This document shows, one piece after another, positions 47,661 to 58,298 of a stretch of 64,000 nt of DNA. A program made the translations under genes and the position numbers. Origin of the DNA: Bimastos eiseni (Eukaryota; Annelida; Clitellata; Crassiclitellata; Lumbricidae). Position 1 is the first letter of the stretch; each line of letters opens with the position of its first letter. The notes beneath the pieces are model-generated. The model made no database searches and was not told where the DNA came from. It saw nothing but the letters and a program-made list of their open reading frames with translations. Where the stretch lies: NCBI GenBank assembly GCA_959347315.1, contig OY365812.1, forward strand, positions 996,727-1,060,726, written 5' to 3'.

Positions 47661-48765
47661 CTGCTCTATCAACTACTTGATCAACCGAACTGCAGATGTC
47701 GCTGGCCGATCCCTTCAGTCTCAGTTCATTGCAATAAGCCTCAAAACTACTCAATATTGTGCAACATCTTTCAAAATCCTGCATTTGATTTTCCATTTCC
47801 TTCACATTATTCAATTTTATCAAAGACAACTCATCCAATAGTGATTTTGTATGTAGATCTATCATGTCCTTAAGTTCTTGATTTCTTTTTTCAATTTCAT
47901 TTTCTTTCTCGACTATTTCTTTTAGGAAATCTGCTTTCCTCTTCTCCTTGTTATTTCTCATTACCAACATCTCATTGAAGAAGGTCGACATCATCCTTGC
48001 TTTCATTTCAATCGTTTCGCGAAATTCTTCATCGACAGTAGTCACATCTTTGCAATCGTGTGATTTGTGACTTTCAGTAAAACACGATACGCATACAATT
48101 TTCTTGCAATCCGCACAATAGTAGTCCAATGGTTTCTAAGTGTGTTTGAGACAGAATTTTACATTGGTAATTCGTTTTATTTCTTCCTTTGTGTGGCTTG
48201 CAATGGTCAAAATGGGTTCGTTGCTTTTCGGCGTAATATTGAACTCCGAGATGTGCTCCATGAGGTTATCCATGAAGAAGTTTCTCTGCAGACCGACGAT
48301 TCCATCCGGTGCAATGATGAACACTGTCCTACAAGGCGGACATGGCATACAGTGTCCTGGTTTCTTCTCTGCCGTTTCTACGGTGCGTTTTATGCATTGA
48401 AAACAGAAAGTGTGAATGCAAGGCAAAATTCGTGGATCAGTGAATTCATTCATGCAGATTGAACATTCTGTTATTTGCCTAATGTTCTTGTATGCTCTCG
48501 TTGCCACATCCTCCATAGAGATGTCGATTTGTGGACCAGTGACGCCTCCCTCCGTGGGAATGATGAACTCTCTTTTACACAGCGGACAAGGCATCTTCTT
48601 GTCTCCTGGATCCTGGTCCGTTTCTTTTCCGACTATATTCAGGCATTCATAGCAAAAAACGTGATCGCATGGTAAAACCCATGGATTTGTAATTTTGTTT
48701 TGGCAGAGTGAACATTTTTTTATCTCTCGAGGTTGTTTCTCAATTTCCTTTTCCGCGTATGCCAT
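47541..48765 (-). CDS. TRIM exon, paralogue A: tandem RINGs, B-box 2, coiled coil; one in-frame TAG
   Basis: ATG at 48,765 is preferred over the in-frame upstream TTG. RING 1 spans residues 18-63 (CSLC, CDHVFC, C-LC) and RING 2 spans 101-145 (CSIC, CIHTFC, C-PC); each is followed by the same FII--G---Q linker, so the RING plus linker was duplicated inside the exon. B-box 1 of the sister copy is missing. B-box 2 (CLKH, YYCADCKKIVCVSC, SHKSHDC) and a ~120-residue coiled coil follow. A TAG at 48,138-48,136 (codon 210) interrupts B-box 2 where Glu is likely. Beyond it the frame is intact for 198 codons to a GTATAG donor at 47,541, phase 1. Predicted role: E3 ubiquitin ligase. It may be a recent pseudogene, a null allele, an assembly error, or use readthrough; a double-RING 209-residue product is also possible. 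Confidence 0.78.
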
Positions 48766-48789
48766 CTTTGCTTCTCCAAAAACCTTCAA

Positions 48790-49165
48790 AACAAGATCAA
48801 CCCAACTTTTTTAGATATTTGCAATAATCATTGACGCCTTGCCAAAGAATAAAATCAATAAAATGTATTGATTTTAGTCAATAAAATTTATTGATATTAT
48901 TCTAACCTAAAATGAATACATCATGTGTTAAGAAATTCTTATGCAATTTTAGTTTCAAATTCAAGCACTTCATTACTGTTCATTTCACTTTATTATTCGC
49001 ATATAAGTAAGCATTATAATTATAGGTCTTATATTTATGAGCTAAGTCTGCATCAGGCTTCGCGACTCCGTTTCCCCATCGAGTGGCGATCGCATGGCAA
49101 CATGCGGCCCGTATCAATAAAGTGGTCTTTGGTGTCCAAAACTTTGGGAACCTCTGGCCTAAACT
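48790..49165. other. Upstream of TRIM-A; short retroelement scrap
   Basis: AT-rich, with repeated ATAAAAT-TATTGATTTTA near 48,850. At 49,076-49,092 the 17-mer CCCATCGAGTGGCGATC occurs; its reverse complement lies inside the Gypsy relic at about 49,645-49,661, suggesting an inverted scrap of the same element family. Confidence 0.4.
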
Positions 49166-51332
49166 TTGGCTAGAGCCCAGAGGTGGGGTAAAATTTTGAT
49201 AATGTTAGGATTTAGCGGGATTTGTTCTTCCATTTCGTCTTGTGGCGGACCCAACCCGTCTTTGTTCAGCACCGGGCGTTCGATGCGATGCGTTTTTAGG
49301 CAGGGCCATGACCGGCGTAGTCGTCAAGACTCGCTTCAATTGCTCAAACGCCTCCTGTCACGAACGCCGTTTTAGCGGCGGCCTTTGGGTCCAAAGCCAC
49401 CTGATGGTAACCACTACGAAAATCCAGCGTGCTGAACCGCCAAACATTAGCTAGGACATCCAGGCACTCATCTTTCCGGAGATGCGGGTGCGAGTCCTTC
49501 TTCGTCCGCTCGCTTAATTGCAGATAGTCTATGCAAAATCGTAAGAACGAGTCTTTTTTACGGGTCAGCACCACATAGGACGACCACTCGCTAGCAGCTG
49601 GTTTTATTCGCTCGGCCACCAGCAGATTTTTTATCTGTTCTTTGATCGCCACTCGATGGGCAAACGGATATCTACTACGCAAGGGCTGCTCACGGGGTGC
49701 CAATTCCCCGTGACAAGTTTGTGCTTCAGGACCGACGTCCTTCCCATATCTAATTTCTCTCCAGAAAAGACATAGTTAAACTCCCGCAGCAACTCACCCA
49801 ATCGCGTCCGGATATCATGCGTCACCTACTCAGGAAGGTCGGACAATATTCCCTCGTACGACGGCGCTTGTCCGCTCGGCGCTCATCTCACGTCGTCTGC
49901 CTGTCTCACCTCAACTTCAACCCCGCGATTCTTAACGAACTGGACAGGGTCGTCATTTAGATTAGCTAATCTCACTCGAGTTATGTCAGCGCTATCTCCT
50001 ACAACAACCCGAGCGAGATGAACACCGGCCTAAATTTCTGGGCCTCAGTCATCCAAGCCGGCGCTACAGAAGCCACATTCCCGTACATCGTGGGAATGTA
50101 ACTCTGACATTTGGGCAGAACCACCACGTCCTCGGTGACGGCTACTCGTATACATCAAATGGGCACGTTACCATTCACCAAATGAATGCGCTGGCGGCCA
50201 ATGAATAACGTACCGAGCCAGAAGCCTAAGCGGCAGCCAATCCATAACCACCATAATTTCGGTTATCTGGTCAGACACAATGAGCGCACTATAAATTTTT
50301 AAAACTGCCCATGCCACTATGGGGAGCCTAACCTCCACATGGACATTTATGTTGGGCCCGTTAACACCCATCAACAAACGGTTACAGGGATGAATCTTTA
50401 CCACTACAAAAGCAGAAGCCGGAACAAGACTCAGTTCAAACCCTATCTCGACCAGGCACAACTTTTGACGTCCGTTGAGCGTTCCCCGTATGTAGACCGT
50501 GCTGCTGGTCGCTTGATTCGGAGCTCTTGGCCTGGTAGTGTGGTTGTCGACCTCCGACACCAGTGGCGTCATCTCAGCAGTCTCAGGTTCAGTGTCGTTG
50601 TCCCGTCGGAGTTTTCGGTCGAACTTGGCCTCCAACTCCCGTTGCCAGCGCGCATCTGTTCTTTCTGTTGCTTGCTGCGGAAGCGCTTCAGCCAGGCCTG
50701 CAGCTGCTGACTCTCATCGGTCTCTTGAGTCCCACGAACCCCGTTCGACGGCCGCCTTTGGTCTTCTGAGTCCTTAGTCGCCCGATAGGCCTCCAGGCGA
50801 AGCGCAGTGCGATGCGCTTCATCCAGTGTCTTCGTCTCTCGCTCGCGTACTTTGAGCGAGAGCTCCCGATGTCTCATTGCCTCCAGGAAAGCGTCCTTCG
50901 CGATGATTTCGGTAGTCTCGGTGGATGGCGCAAAATAAGGGAGCACGATCAAACGACACATTTCATGCAGCAGGTCACTCAGACTTTCTTCCATTCTTTG
51001 GCGTCGGTAGTATAAAGTTGGGCACCGAAGGTTTCGGTTTGTCCTTCCGTCCCATACCGCTGACGCAGCCTTTCAGCAAGCTCCTCGTAGGTCACGTCCT
51101 GCCATGCCCCAAAGTCCCACGGCAGCTGGGCAGCGGCCCTTTCCAGAGCGCAGCGTATCTAGTCGACTTGGTCCACGGCGGTCCATCGGTTATGTCACAC
51201 ATCCTTGAACTGGGCCAAGAATCATTCAAGCCACCTAGCAGCAGTTGGGGCGAACGCCAAGGGAAAACCTTGAATTCCTTCCCGTCTTCTTCTGGTACCT
51301 TGGAAGGTCGCGCTCCGAGGTTTCCCCGTCAT
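49166..51332 (-). mobile_element. Ty3/Gypsy LTR retrotransposon, internally deleted
   Basis: Minus-strand order is gag, protease, RT, RNase H, as in Ty3/Gypsy. Gag traces (51,332-50,569) include YEELAERLRQRYG, then KDAFLEAMRHRELSLKVRER and KTLDEAHRTALRLEAY. The protease (50,635-50,168) has VEIGFELSLVP where the family has V-D-T-G, so the catalytic Asp is lost. The RT (49,825-49,354) has FSTLDFRSGYHQV and KTAFVT but stops there. Frame +1 then reads AFEQLKRVLTTTPVMALPK, which belongs to the RNase H connector, so the YxDD part of RT is deleted. Integrase and LTRs were not identified. Confidence 0.88.
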
Positions 51333-51739
51333 CTTTTAGATTTCCTCTGAGTAAGACCTGCTCGGTCTGGCGCAGGATTTCAGATTGTCCCGATGATAGA
51401 AATCAGAGACACTAGACGAAAGATGAATTCAATACGTTGATCGACAAATATTCTTTATTATATCAGCAGCAGCAAATAATTCTATGTGGTACTGCATCGA
51501 TCGTAGACATTATCGAATCAGCCTCTTACACACTGCTGCTTTACACACTGCTCCCTTACGCTATTGCTCTCTACGCCACTGCTGCTGCCTGACGGTGGTG
51601 GAAGTTGCAGTTTAACGACCCAAGGGCATAATGCTACAGTCTTGTAATGCTTTAGCGTAATTGATTCTAAACGCTGATAACGAACAGTTTCCCATTGAAC
51701 ACAATTATTGTAGTACTATCCATGCAGAAAAAATCTCAT
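51333..51739. other. Possible LTR/leader side of the Gypsy relic
   Basis: Directly upstream of gag on the minus strand. Contains CTGCTG-rich and CACACTGCT repeated words at 51,530-51,595. A matching downstream LTR and a primer-binding site were not found, so the assignment is positional only. Confidence 0.3.
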
Positions 51740-52080
51740 AATTAATCCAATTTACAGTTATAGCCTATACTATTATTTTCATCAGCACAGATTCCATTTG
51801 AAGGCCTTTCTTTCCATCATTTAAATCTTTATTTATGCACGATATTCTTTTCATAAATCCAGATTCCATTTGAGCATGATTCTTGTCAGCTTAAGCAGTC
51901 GAACCTATTACACTCAACATGATTCGTTTCATCAATCTATATCCCATCTGAAAAATTCTTTTAATCGGTCCAATTTCTTTTATTCGTCCCAGCTTCTAGA
52001 TAAACATAGGCCCTAACTGTTTTTATCTATCCAGCTTTCATTAGAACTGGATTCTTTTCATCAGCAATTTGGTCGCGTTT
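51740..52080 (+). repeat. ~35-bp minisatellite family, second locus
   Basis: Degenerate units of CATAAATCCAGATTCCATTT, then GAGCATGATTCTT, the same family as inside 43,803-46,285 and 55,377-55,871. Terminal inverted repeats were not resolved here. Confidence 0.6.
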
Positions 52081-52237
52081 TTAAAACTATTTCACAAACA
52101 TGCTAACAGGAAATAATTAAATACGGTAAAGCTTATGAAGATTAACATTGTAGTAAGTAATTGCGCTATAACCTAATATTACAGAAAATGTGCCTAAATT
52201 GTGTGGCGTCATTAATCGACTACCAGTATTTATGTTA

Positions 52238-52478
52238 CTAATGCAAAGAAGAGCTACAAAAATGATTTGTGGCTATAATGAGCTATGAGGAAAGGTTGAA
52301 TGAGTGTGAATTAACAACATTTGAGATAAGGAGGAGCAGAGGAGACTTGATTGAAGACTACAAGATTACTACTGGAAAGGACGCGGTGCATTCGGAGAGG
52401 CCTTTTCAATTTGCACCAAATAGAGTAACTTGGGGACACAGATATATTATAAATTTATTTAACCCTTACTCCTCCTAA
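52238..52478 (+). mobile_element. LINE ORF 3' end (relic), plus strand
   Basis: It reads LMQRRATKMICGYNEL, then after a +1 shift LSYEERLNECELTTFEIRRS and RGDLIEDYKI. YEERL--L-L--LE-RR-RGDLIE-YK is the C-terminal hallmark of LINE reverse transcriptase ORFs. The same family occurs in opposite orientation at 63,488-63,835. Confidence 0.85.
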
Positions 52479-53029
52479 GGCCGAACGCACACCCGGTTTA
52501 TGTTAGAAATATTTAATTCTCATAAATACATAACACCAAGAAGAAAGTTTAGTGGAGATATGGGAAGGAACAGTATAATGTGCAGAGGAAGTTTGATGCG
52601 ACGGAGTCATAGCTAATAAGGATTCAAGATCGTCTGTTCCTTCTTTTGTTTTCCAATCTTTCTATTTCATGCCATATTTAACTGCGGATAATAATTATGA
52701 TGCCCATGTTTCCAGCTGGTGTCCACAAAGTGTCCCTCTGGGCCCTATCAAATATACAATGACAGGTAGAATGACAATATGAATACGAACACAGGGCAAC
52801 ATTAGGCCTACAGTCACCAATCCTTGCTCTTTAAAAATTACATCCTGCATGACCTTGTATCAGGCAGTTGATGAAATTTGGTATGAAATACTAAACCGTT
52901 ACTACCAATCCTGGGCCTTGACAAACAATGACTGAATCTGGGAGGAAGTTCATTGCCCCTTCACAAACTCATTTCAGAACACACTGGTTGACATGATCTT
53001 AATTGTATGTATTAGGAGTACACTTAGGG

Positions 53030-53470
53030 GACGCGTTGTCAGCAGCCACAGACTAGTTGGGTTTGCTGTAGCGTGACAGTCGTGAACCACAGTCAATGGA
53101 TAAATGGGTCAGGGCGGTTGAAGCGGGAAGCGGCGGCGATCAACCATGTCCGCTGTTCAATGGCAAACAGGCGATGGCAAAACCTGACAGTGAGATTTTA
53201 TTGCAATTTAAGAGTCACATGAGCTAACCAGGACAGGAGAGGCGGACATAAAAGTGAAGAGTTAGAAGTTTTCTTTATTAGTCTTGGAATGCGATGACGA
53301 AAGGCCAATCCTACCCCACAAAACCTTATCTGAGGGAGAGTGACAGACAGTCTGAAATACGGAGAGGGTAAATAGAGATCCGATAAGAGTGGGGTAGAAA
53401 CACACACACTAACACTAACCTACACACATCTACACGCGCGCACACTGAATAATAGTAGTAAAATAATAAT
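53030..53470 (+). repeat. Dispersed repeat R3, plus-oriented copy
   Basis: An inverted relative lies at 62,698-63,180. Shared words in order: GCGTGACAGTCGT-AAC, GGATAAATGGGTCA-GGCG, GGCGGCGATCAAC-ATGTCC, AAAAGTGAAGAGTTAGAAGT. Both copies end in a TAA/TTA-rich microsatellite. Each lies downstream of a LINE fragment of the same family in the same relative orientation, so it may be that LINE's 3' UTR, though spacing differs. Confidence 0.75.
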
Positions 53471-53774
53471 TTCCGTTTATTTTCAGACTGACAGCAACTC
53501 AGTATGATTACAAACAGTGTATTGCCCCTTGCACTCAATACGACTCTGAATGATCTGTTCAGAACTCATTCTCAGAAAGAGCAATAATTCATTATTAGAT
53601 GTATTCCATGTTTGCTCAGTAATCACTAATCCAACGTCATTGTTAATTGGCAGGTTTTTCCCAAGGTTTCAATTTCAGTTTCAATTTCAAGTTCTTATTT
53701 GAAACACGTGTTATTGCCAAAGGAATTTGAGAACAATGGTTTTAAAACATAGTGAAATCAAGGACGGATTGATT

Positions 53775-54040
53775 TAAACAATAGGCCTACTCAAACATCA
53801 CCAAACATGACTTTATTCGCAATGCGTTTCTTGGTTTGCATTCCAATAGCAAAATATAAGTCCTACGCATCATAAGGACTATGAAAATCTATGACCGAAG
53901 CCTAAAATCACATTTGCAAAACACAACAAAGCAATCAAAAACAATTCCCAACAATTCCAACTTTAAATCACATTCGAGAATTGATAGTTAAGACTTACTC
54001 TGTTTCCTCTTCTCAGCAGTTTCTCAGTTGATAAGACGTC
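53775..54040 (+). repeat. Dispersed repeat R2, copy 2
   Basis: Partner of 39,240-39,510, with the ordered landmarks given there. No coding content. Confidence 0.6.
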
Positions 54041-54465
54041 GACTAAAATGTGTCCAAAAGTTTCCTATGTGAATATGACAATATGGCACAGTTATTGGCC
54101 TCCCTTTATGACCTCGTTTTTCTCCTCTGCGTTTATTGGCTCTCCTCCGCTACCTTCTACAGGTATGCGTTAGCTGAACCATAACGGTAAAGTTGACATA
54201 CATATATATAACTGCGTATCATATCACTTTTACAGCACCCTTGAGAATTCACAAGGGCTCTAGACATAACCGAACACCCACACGTGGATTTTGGTAATGG
54301 CTTTTTCACATCGGTCATTCATCTTATGTCTTACTTTGCTTCACATTAAATTTGTGGAATGTGATGATTGCTGCTAAAATAAATTAATTTAACTTAATAG
54401 GACGTCCGTTCAAGATCTCTACTACGAGCTTGGGGCGGGGAACTCGGGAAAGTCTATAACGACTA

Positions 54466-55015
54466 ACATTTGATGCCAAATGAAATGCATTGTGGGCTCC
54501 TGTATAATTCACATTTTTTAAACCATTACTTCAAAAAAGTACCAAAATAATCTCAAAGTGTGATAAAATATGCCTAAATTATATGCAAAAAAGCTGAGAA
54601 TTCAGACGTTAGGAGGCGTTTAGGGCATTTACAGTTGAAGCATGGGATATTAGGTGTATTTCTAGATATGTATATGTATATATATATTGCTGATTTGTTC
54701 GTACTTGTTAATTTGTACATGTTGTGTGCTTGCAGACGTCTGATTAAAGAACATACTTACTTACTTACTTAGGTGTTGTATACAGAGCATCGAGGTTGAG
54801 AGCAAAAGTCCCTAACGATTAGGCGACATGGGGAGTTTATTAAGTATCTGTATCGGAGTCTGGGGGTGAACCCCAGAAGCCTGTGCAATTTTGAGCATTT
54901 GATGCCAAATGAAGTACATTTTGGGCTCTTGTTTAACTCAAATTTTTCAACTATAATTTCGATAAAAACGTACTTAAATCATTTCAATTTGTGATAAAGT
55001 TTGACTATGTTATAA
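54466..55015 (+). repeat. Direct repeat pair around a LINE tail
   Basis: Units at 54,466-54,585 and 54,896-55,015 share CATTTGATGCCAAATGAA, GGGCTC-TGT-TAA, TTTTT-AAC-AT and GTGATAAA-T-TG. The first is separated from the second by about 430 bp that include a short LINE-type 3' tail at 54,680-54,772. Confidence 0.65.
54680..54772 (+). mobile_element. LINE-like 3' tail ending in (ACTT)n
   Basis: GTTCGTACTTGTTAATTTGT, then ACATGTTGTG and GATTAAAGAACATACTTACT, closing in ACTTACTTACTT. A polyadenylation-like ATTAAA followed by a simple-sequence tail is usual for 5'-truncated LINE copies. No coding part. Confidence 0.5.
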
Positions 55016-55376
55016 GCAGAGGACCTTTATTGTGAAATGTCAAATTACAAATAGGTACCCCTCCCCATATAAAAACTCCTCATATTTGCACGCATTCCAA
55101 GAACAATCCTGAGCCGGAATGGGGCTCCCCCTTACCTCCCCCGTGGAACGCTAATGCTCTTTAGTGATATTAGCAACGCATAATTACGGGAATTCTTAAA
55201 GTAATATTCTGCTAAGAAATTGTCTTTCTCAATTCTTCATGGTACAGCTGTGCCTCAAAAAAATGCAAAACTTTCAAATTGAACCATCTAAAACCTGTTT
55301 GGTGTTTTGCAACAGTAGCTCAGGCAATAAACAATAAAGAAGGAAGTCTGAGAAAGCACTTTCTATTTTGACATCC

Positions 55377-55871
55377 GTAATTTATTGTTTTAGCATCCCA
55401 AATTCATCAACTTCATCGTTTTAACATCACAAATTAATTGCACCTGATGACTGCGGTTCGTGCATGGTTGCCTGCTGAGACATCCATACAATACTTTTCA
55501 TCAATCCCCTTCCATTTAAACACGATTCTTTTCATCACATTTAGCTTCCATTTAAACATAATTCTTTTCGTTCATTAGCTCCCAAGCATCTAAGCAGAAT
55601 TCTTTTCATCACAACCATTCATCAATCCAGCTTCTGCGTGAATTTTTTTCTTCGATCTAGTGTCCATTTAAGCACAATTCTTTTCATCAATCCAGCTTTG
55701 CTTTCGGGGATATGGCGGAAATTATTTTCGGGGATTCGGGTTTCGGCGATTCGCTACGCACCCTTTTCATCACATCCAGCTTCTATTTATGTATGATTCT
55801 TTTCATAAATCCAGCTTCTTCTAAGTTATGTGACAGGGGTCGGAATTTGGGACGCTAAAACGATAAATTAC
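55377..55871. mobile_element. Non-autonomous DNA element carrying a minisatellite
   Basis: The left end GTAATTTATTGTTTTAGCAT, then CCCAAATTC, is inverted at the right end (GTAATTTATCGTTTTAGCGT, then CCCAAATTC, on the minus strand, 55,871-55,843), two mismatches in 29. Inside are about ten degenerate ~35-bp units (AGCTTCCATTTAAACATAAT, then TCTTTTC). No ORF. The host duplication was not resolved. Confidence 0.8.
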
Positions 55872-55883
55872 TTCAACATCGAG

Positions 55884-56144
55884 GTAGGCCTATCAAAGAT
55901 GGTAGAGTCGTAGACTAAGATGTGACACTTCCTATCTCCGCTGTGTATCTGAATGTTCACGTCACCTACCTTGGATACAATTGTCGTTGCTAAGATACCG
56001 CTATACCGTTCGCTACGTGGCGTTAGCCGCGCCACGTAGCGAAGGGTATAGGGAATTTTGTGCTTTGACCACCACACAGACCAAATCCACAGCGAGATAG
56101 GAAGTATTATATCTTAGTCTACGACTTTACCATCTTTGGGCCTA
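55884..56144. mobile_element. 261-bp foldback/MITE element
   Basis: Ends TAGGCCTATCAAAGATGGTA and, inverted, TAGGCCCAAAGATGGTAAAG match over about 58 bp (…GTCGTAGACTAAGAT…CTTCCTATCTC-GCTGTG). The centre is a second palindrome, CGCTACGTGGCG-TTAGC-CGCCACGTAGCG-like, at about 56,010-56,055. The whole unit can fold into one long hairpin. Confidence 0.85.
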
Positions 56145-56451
56145 TCTAATGGTCGTCGAAGTGACTTTCCAGATCGTCTTTTGGAAATAAAACATCAACA
56201 TCAACTCATGAAGTCAGCAAAGCGATCGTCTATCTTTAACTAAATATGTATTTCCACTACTTTTTAAATGCAGAGTTATTTAATTCAACCAGGTTTAGCA
56301 TCAAAGTTGAATTACTTCAAAATCTGGTTCACGCCAACATCCAAAAAAAATGGCGGCCAATTAAAGCGCTTCACTAAGAAGACGGCCATGATGCACAACT
56401 AAAAATATCGCGCCATCTTGCGAATAGCTCCTATACAGGTCCAAAATAAAT

Positions 56452-56506
<55 letters not shown>

Positions 56507-56507
56507 T
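56452..56507 (+). repeat. (TA)n microsatellite
   Basis: TA run interrupted once by GTATATATA at about 56,470. The long Tyr/Ile open frame on the minus strand over it is an artefact. Confidence 0.95.
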
Positions 56508-57149
56508 GAATCATATTGGATACCGAGCGTTGATCCGATTGCTCTGGACAAACAGTCTGCCGAGATCTACAAATACCGGATCTAATTAAATGCTCCAAAT
56601 AAATAAATACAATTAACATATAGGAACTTCCGATTAGGAATAATTGCGCCTTATTTTGCGATTTCTCTGCGTTTTCTCTTTCGTCAGGTTGGCATTAGGA
56701 TGAAACTTTGTCGTCTGATGAAAATCTTTTAAATGACACAAATGCTACAACTGGGCCTAATAATAATAATATAATTAGTAACTTCTGTGGCGCCGGTGTT
56801 TAATGCACAAGACGTAATCAACCGGTGGTACACCAAGCCATGTCATTTAATCGAGTTAATATTCAGAGGATCAGTCATTAAGTAAAAATCTGAAGAGGAG
56901 TTAACACAGAAATCCTTAAACACCCTTGAATCGTTACACCCATAGCAATTTTATTCCTAAATTTCGTTCAGTTGCTGATATAAAGCTGATAAACGAGAAT
57001 TCTCTTATTTTTCATCCATCACCAGCTTCAAAGATGTCGACAACATTTACATTTATCGTGCAAGTAATCTACTAATATCAGTGGCTGATATTTATGTAAC
57101 ATACAATGTTTATTTAATAAAAATCATTGCACTTGACCATCATTTTTAT
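56508..57149. other. No gene recognised
   Basis: AT-rich DNA with a short (TAA)n run at about 56,758. No motif-bearing frame. Confidence 0.45.
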
Positions 57150-57243
57150 AATGTACGCAAAAAAATCGGATTTTCGGACTCCCATACCCTCTGTTGCTCT
57201 GTGCAGTTTTCGTGGACCCCTCCCCATGCGTGCGTACATTTGA
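57150..57243. mobile_element. Possible ~95-bp palindromic MITE
   Basis: AATGTACGCA at the left is mirrored by TGCGTACATT at the right (10-bp perfect inverted repeat). Between them lie AATCGGATTTTCGGACTCCC and a GTGGACCCCTCCCC stretch. Small, so the call depends on finding other copies. Confidence 0.4.
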
Positions 57244-57439
57244 ACTCTAGACCTCCCCCATTGCAACAGTTAAATAGCTAAAGACATCTATAAGACACTA
57301 ATTCTACAACAAGCTATTTATTTTTGTTAAGCATCATATTTAACTGCATAAATTTGTTAACTGTTATGAAGAAATAAAACACCAGCAATACTTGCATTTT
57401 GAATTTTTAATGCTACATAAAGTTGATTAAACAGGATCT

Positions 57440-58290
57440 AAAAAAACCGTCACACCGGACCCTGATCACACTACGCTCTTAACACGCTCATGGATCTTCT
57501 ATGAACATGTTCAATCGCGATCGAGCGTGCCACAGCGTGGTGCTGTCACTGTGCTCGCGGTGTGCGTGGTCAAATTTTGAACATGTTAAAAACCGTGGTG
57601 CGTGTATGGCGGAAAGACGGCGCAATGCGAATGCATATAGAGCGTATTTGAAGTGGGACGAGCGTGCTACCGAAGTAGCTCGAGCGCAGTGCAAACTTAA
57701 TGATAGTATTGCACACGTGTCGGAGGTCGCAATAATTGGCTTCCCGACCTCAGCGCGATGTCATTAAGTTTACATTACTCACGGTGATGTCCCCGCGACC
57801 TGACCACGGTCTGGTTATATGACCATGGTGCGTCGCTAGTAGGGCCTAGCGAGTAAGTTCAATCCGTGTGTAACACTATTGTGTAACGCCTAGCGCGCTC
57901 AGATAGCTCCCCGTGACGTTCGCGTAACGACCTACTTGTGTCAATACCACGCTCATAATCATCACTGTGAATTTGCGGTATAAATTTGGGTAGCATACTA
58001 CAAGTTTCGAGTCGGCCGTGGATGATGCAAAACAAGTCAATGCAAATTTTTCCTGTATAAAGACGACTGGAATTCCTGGATTACCAGGCCGTAATCATGA
58101 TGAGTAGGATGAAGACGAGAAGTAGACGCCAGTAAGTTCTTTTTGTGTGCGTCTGTGACTTTCGGGGGAAAGACGACTTTTCCATGGTCACTATGATCGC
58201 CTTATCAGCACTGACGTATTATCTGCGCACGGAGGATCGAGCATACTCATCTAGGGGCTTACAATGCTTGGCTTTCTTTCATCTTCGTGT
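57440..58290 (+). other. GC-richer segment with possible TATA box; gene not recognised
   Basis: Composition shifts sharply (ACGCTC, GAGCGTGC-type words). A plus-strand frame at 57,501-57,767 includes ERRRNANAYRAYLKWDERAT but matches no family I know. GGTATAAATTTGG at about 57,971 followed by an ATGATGAGTAGGATG frame ending at a CCA|GTAAGT site (58,130) would suit a first exon, but nothing confirms transcription. It may instead be part of a DNA transposon. Confidence 0.25.
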
Positions 58291-58298
58291 CTTTATAG

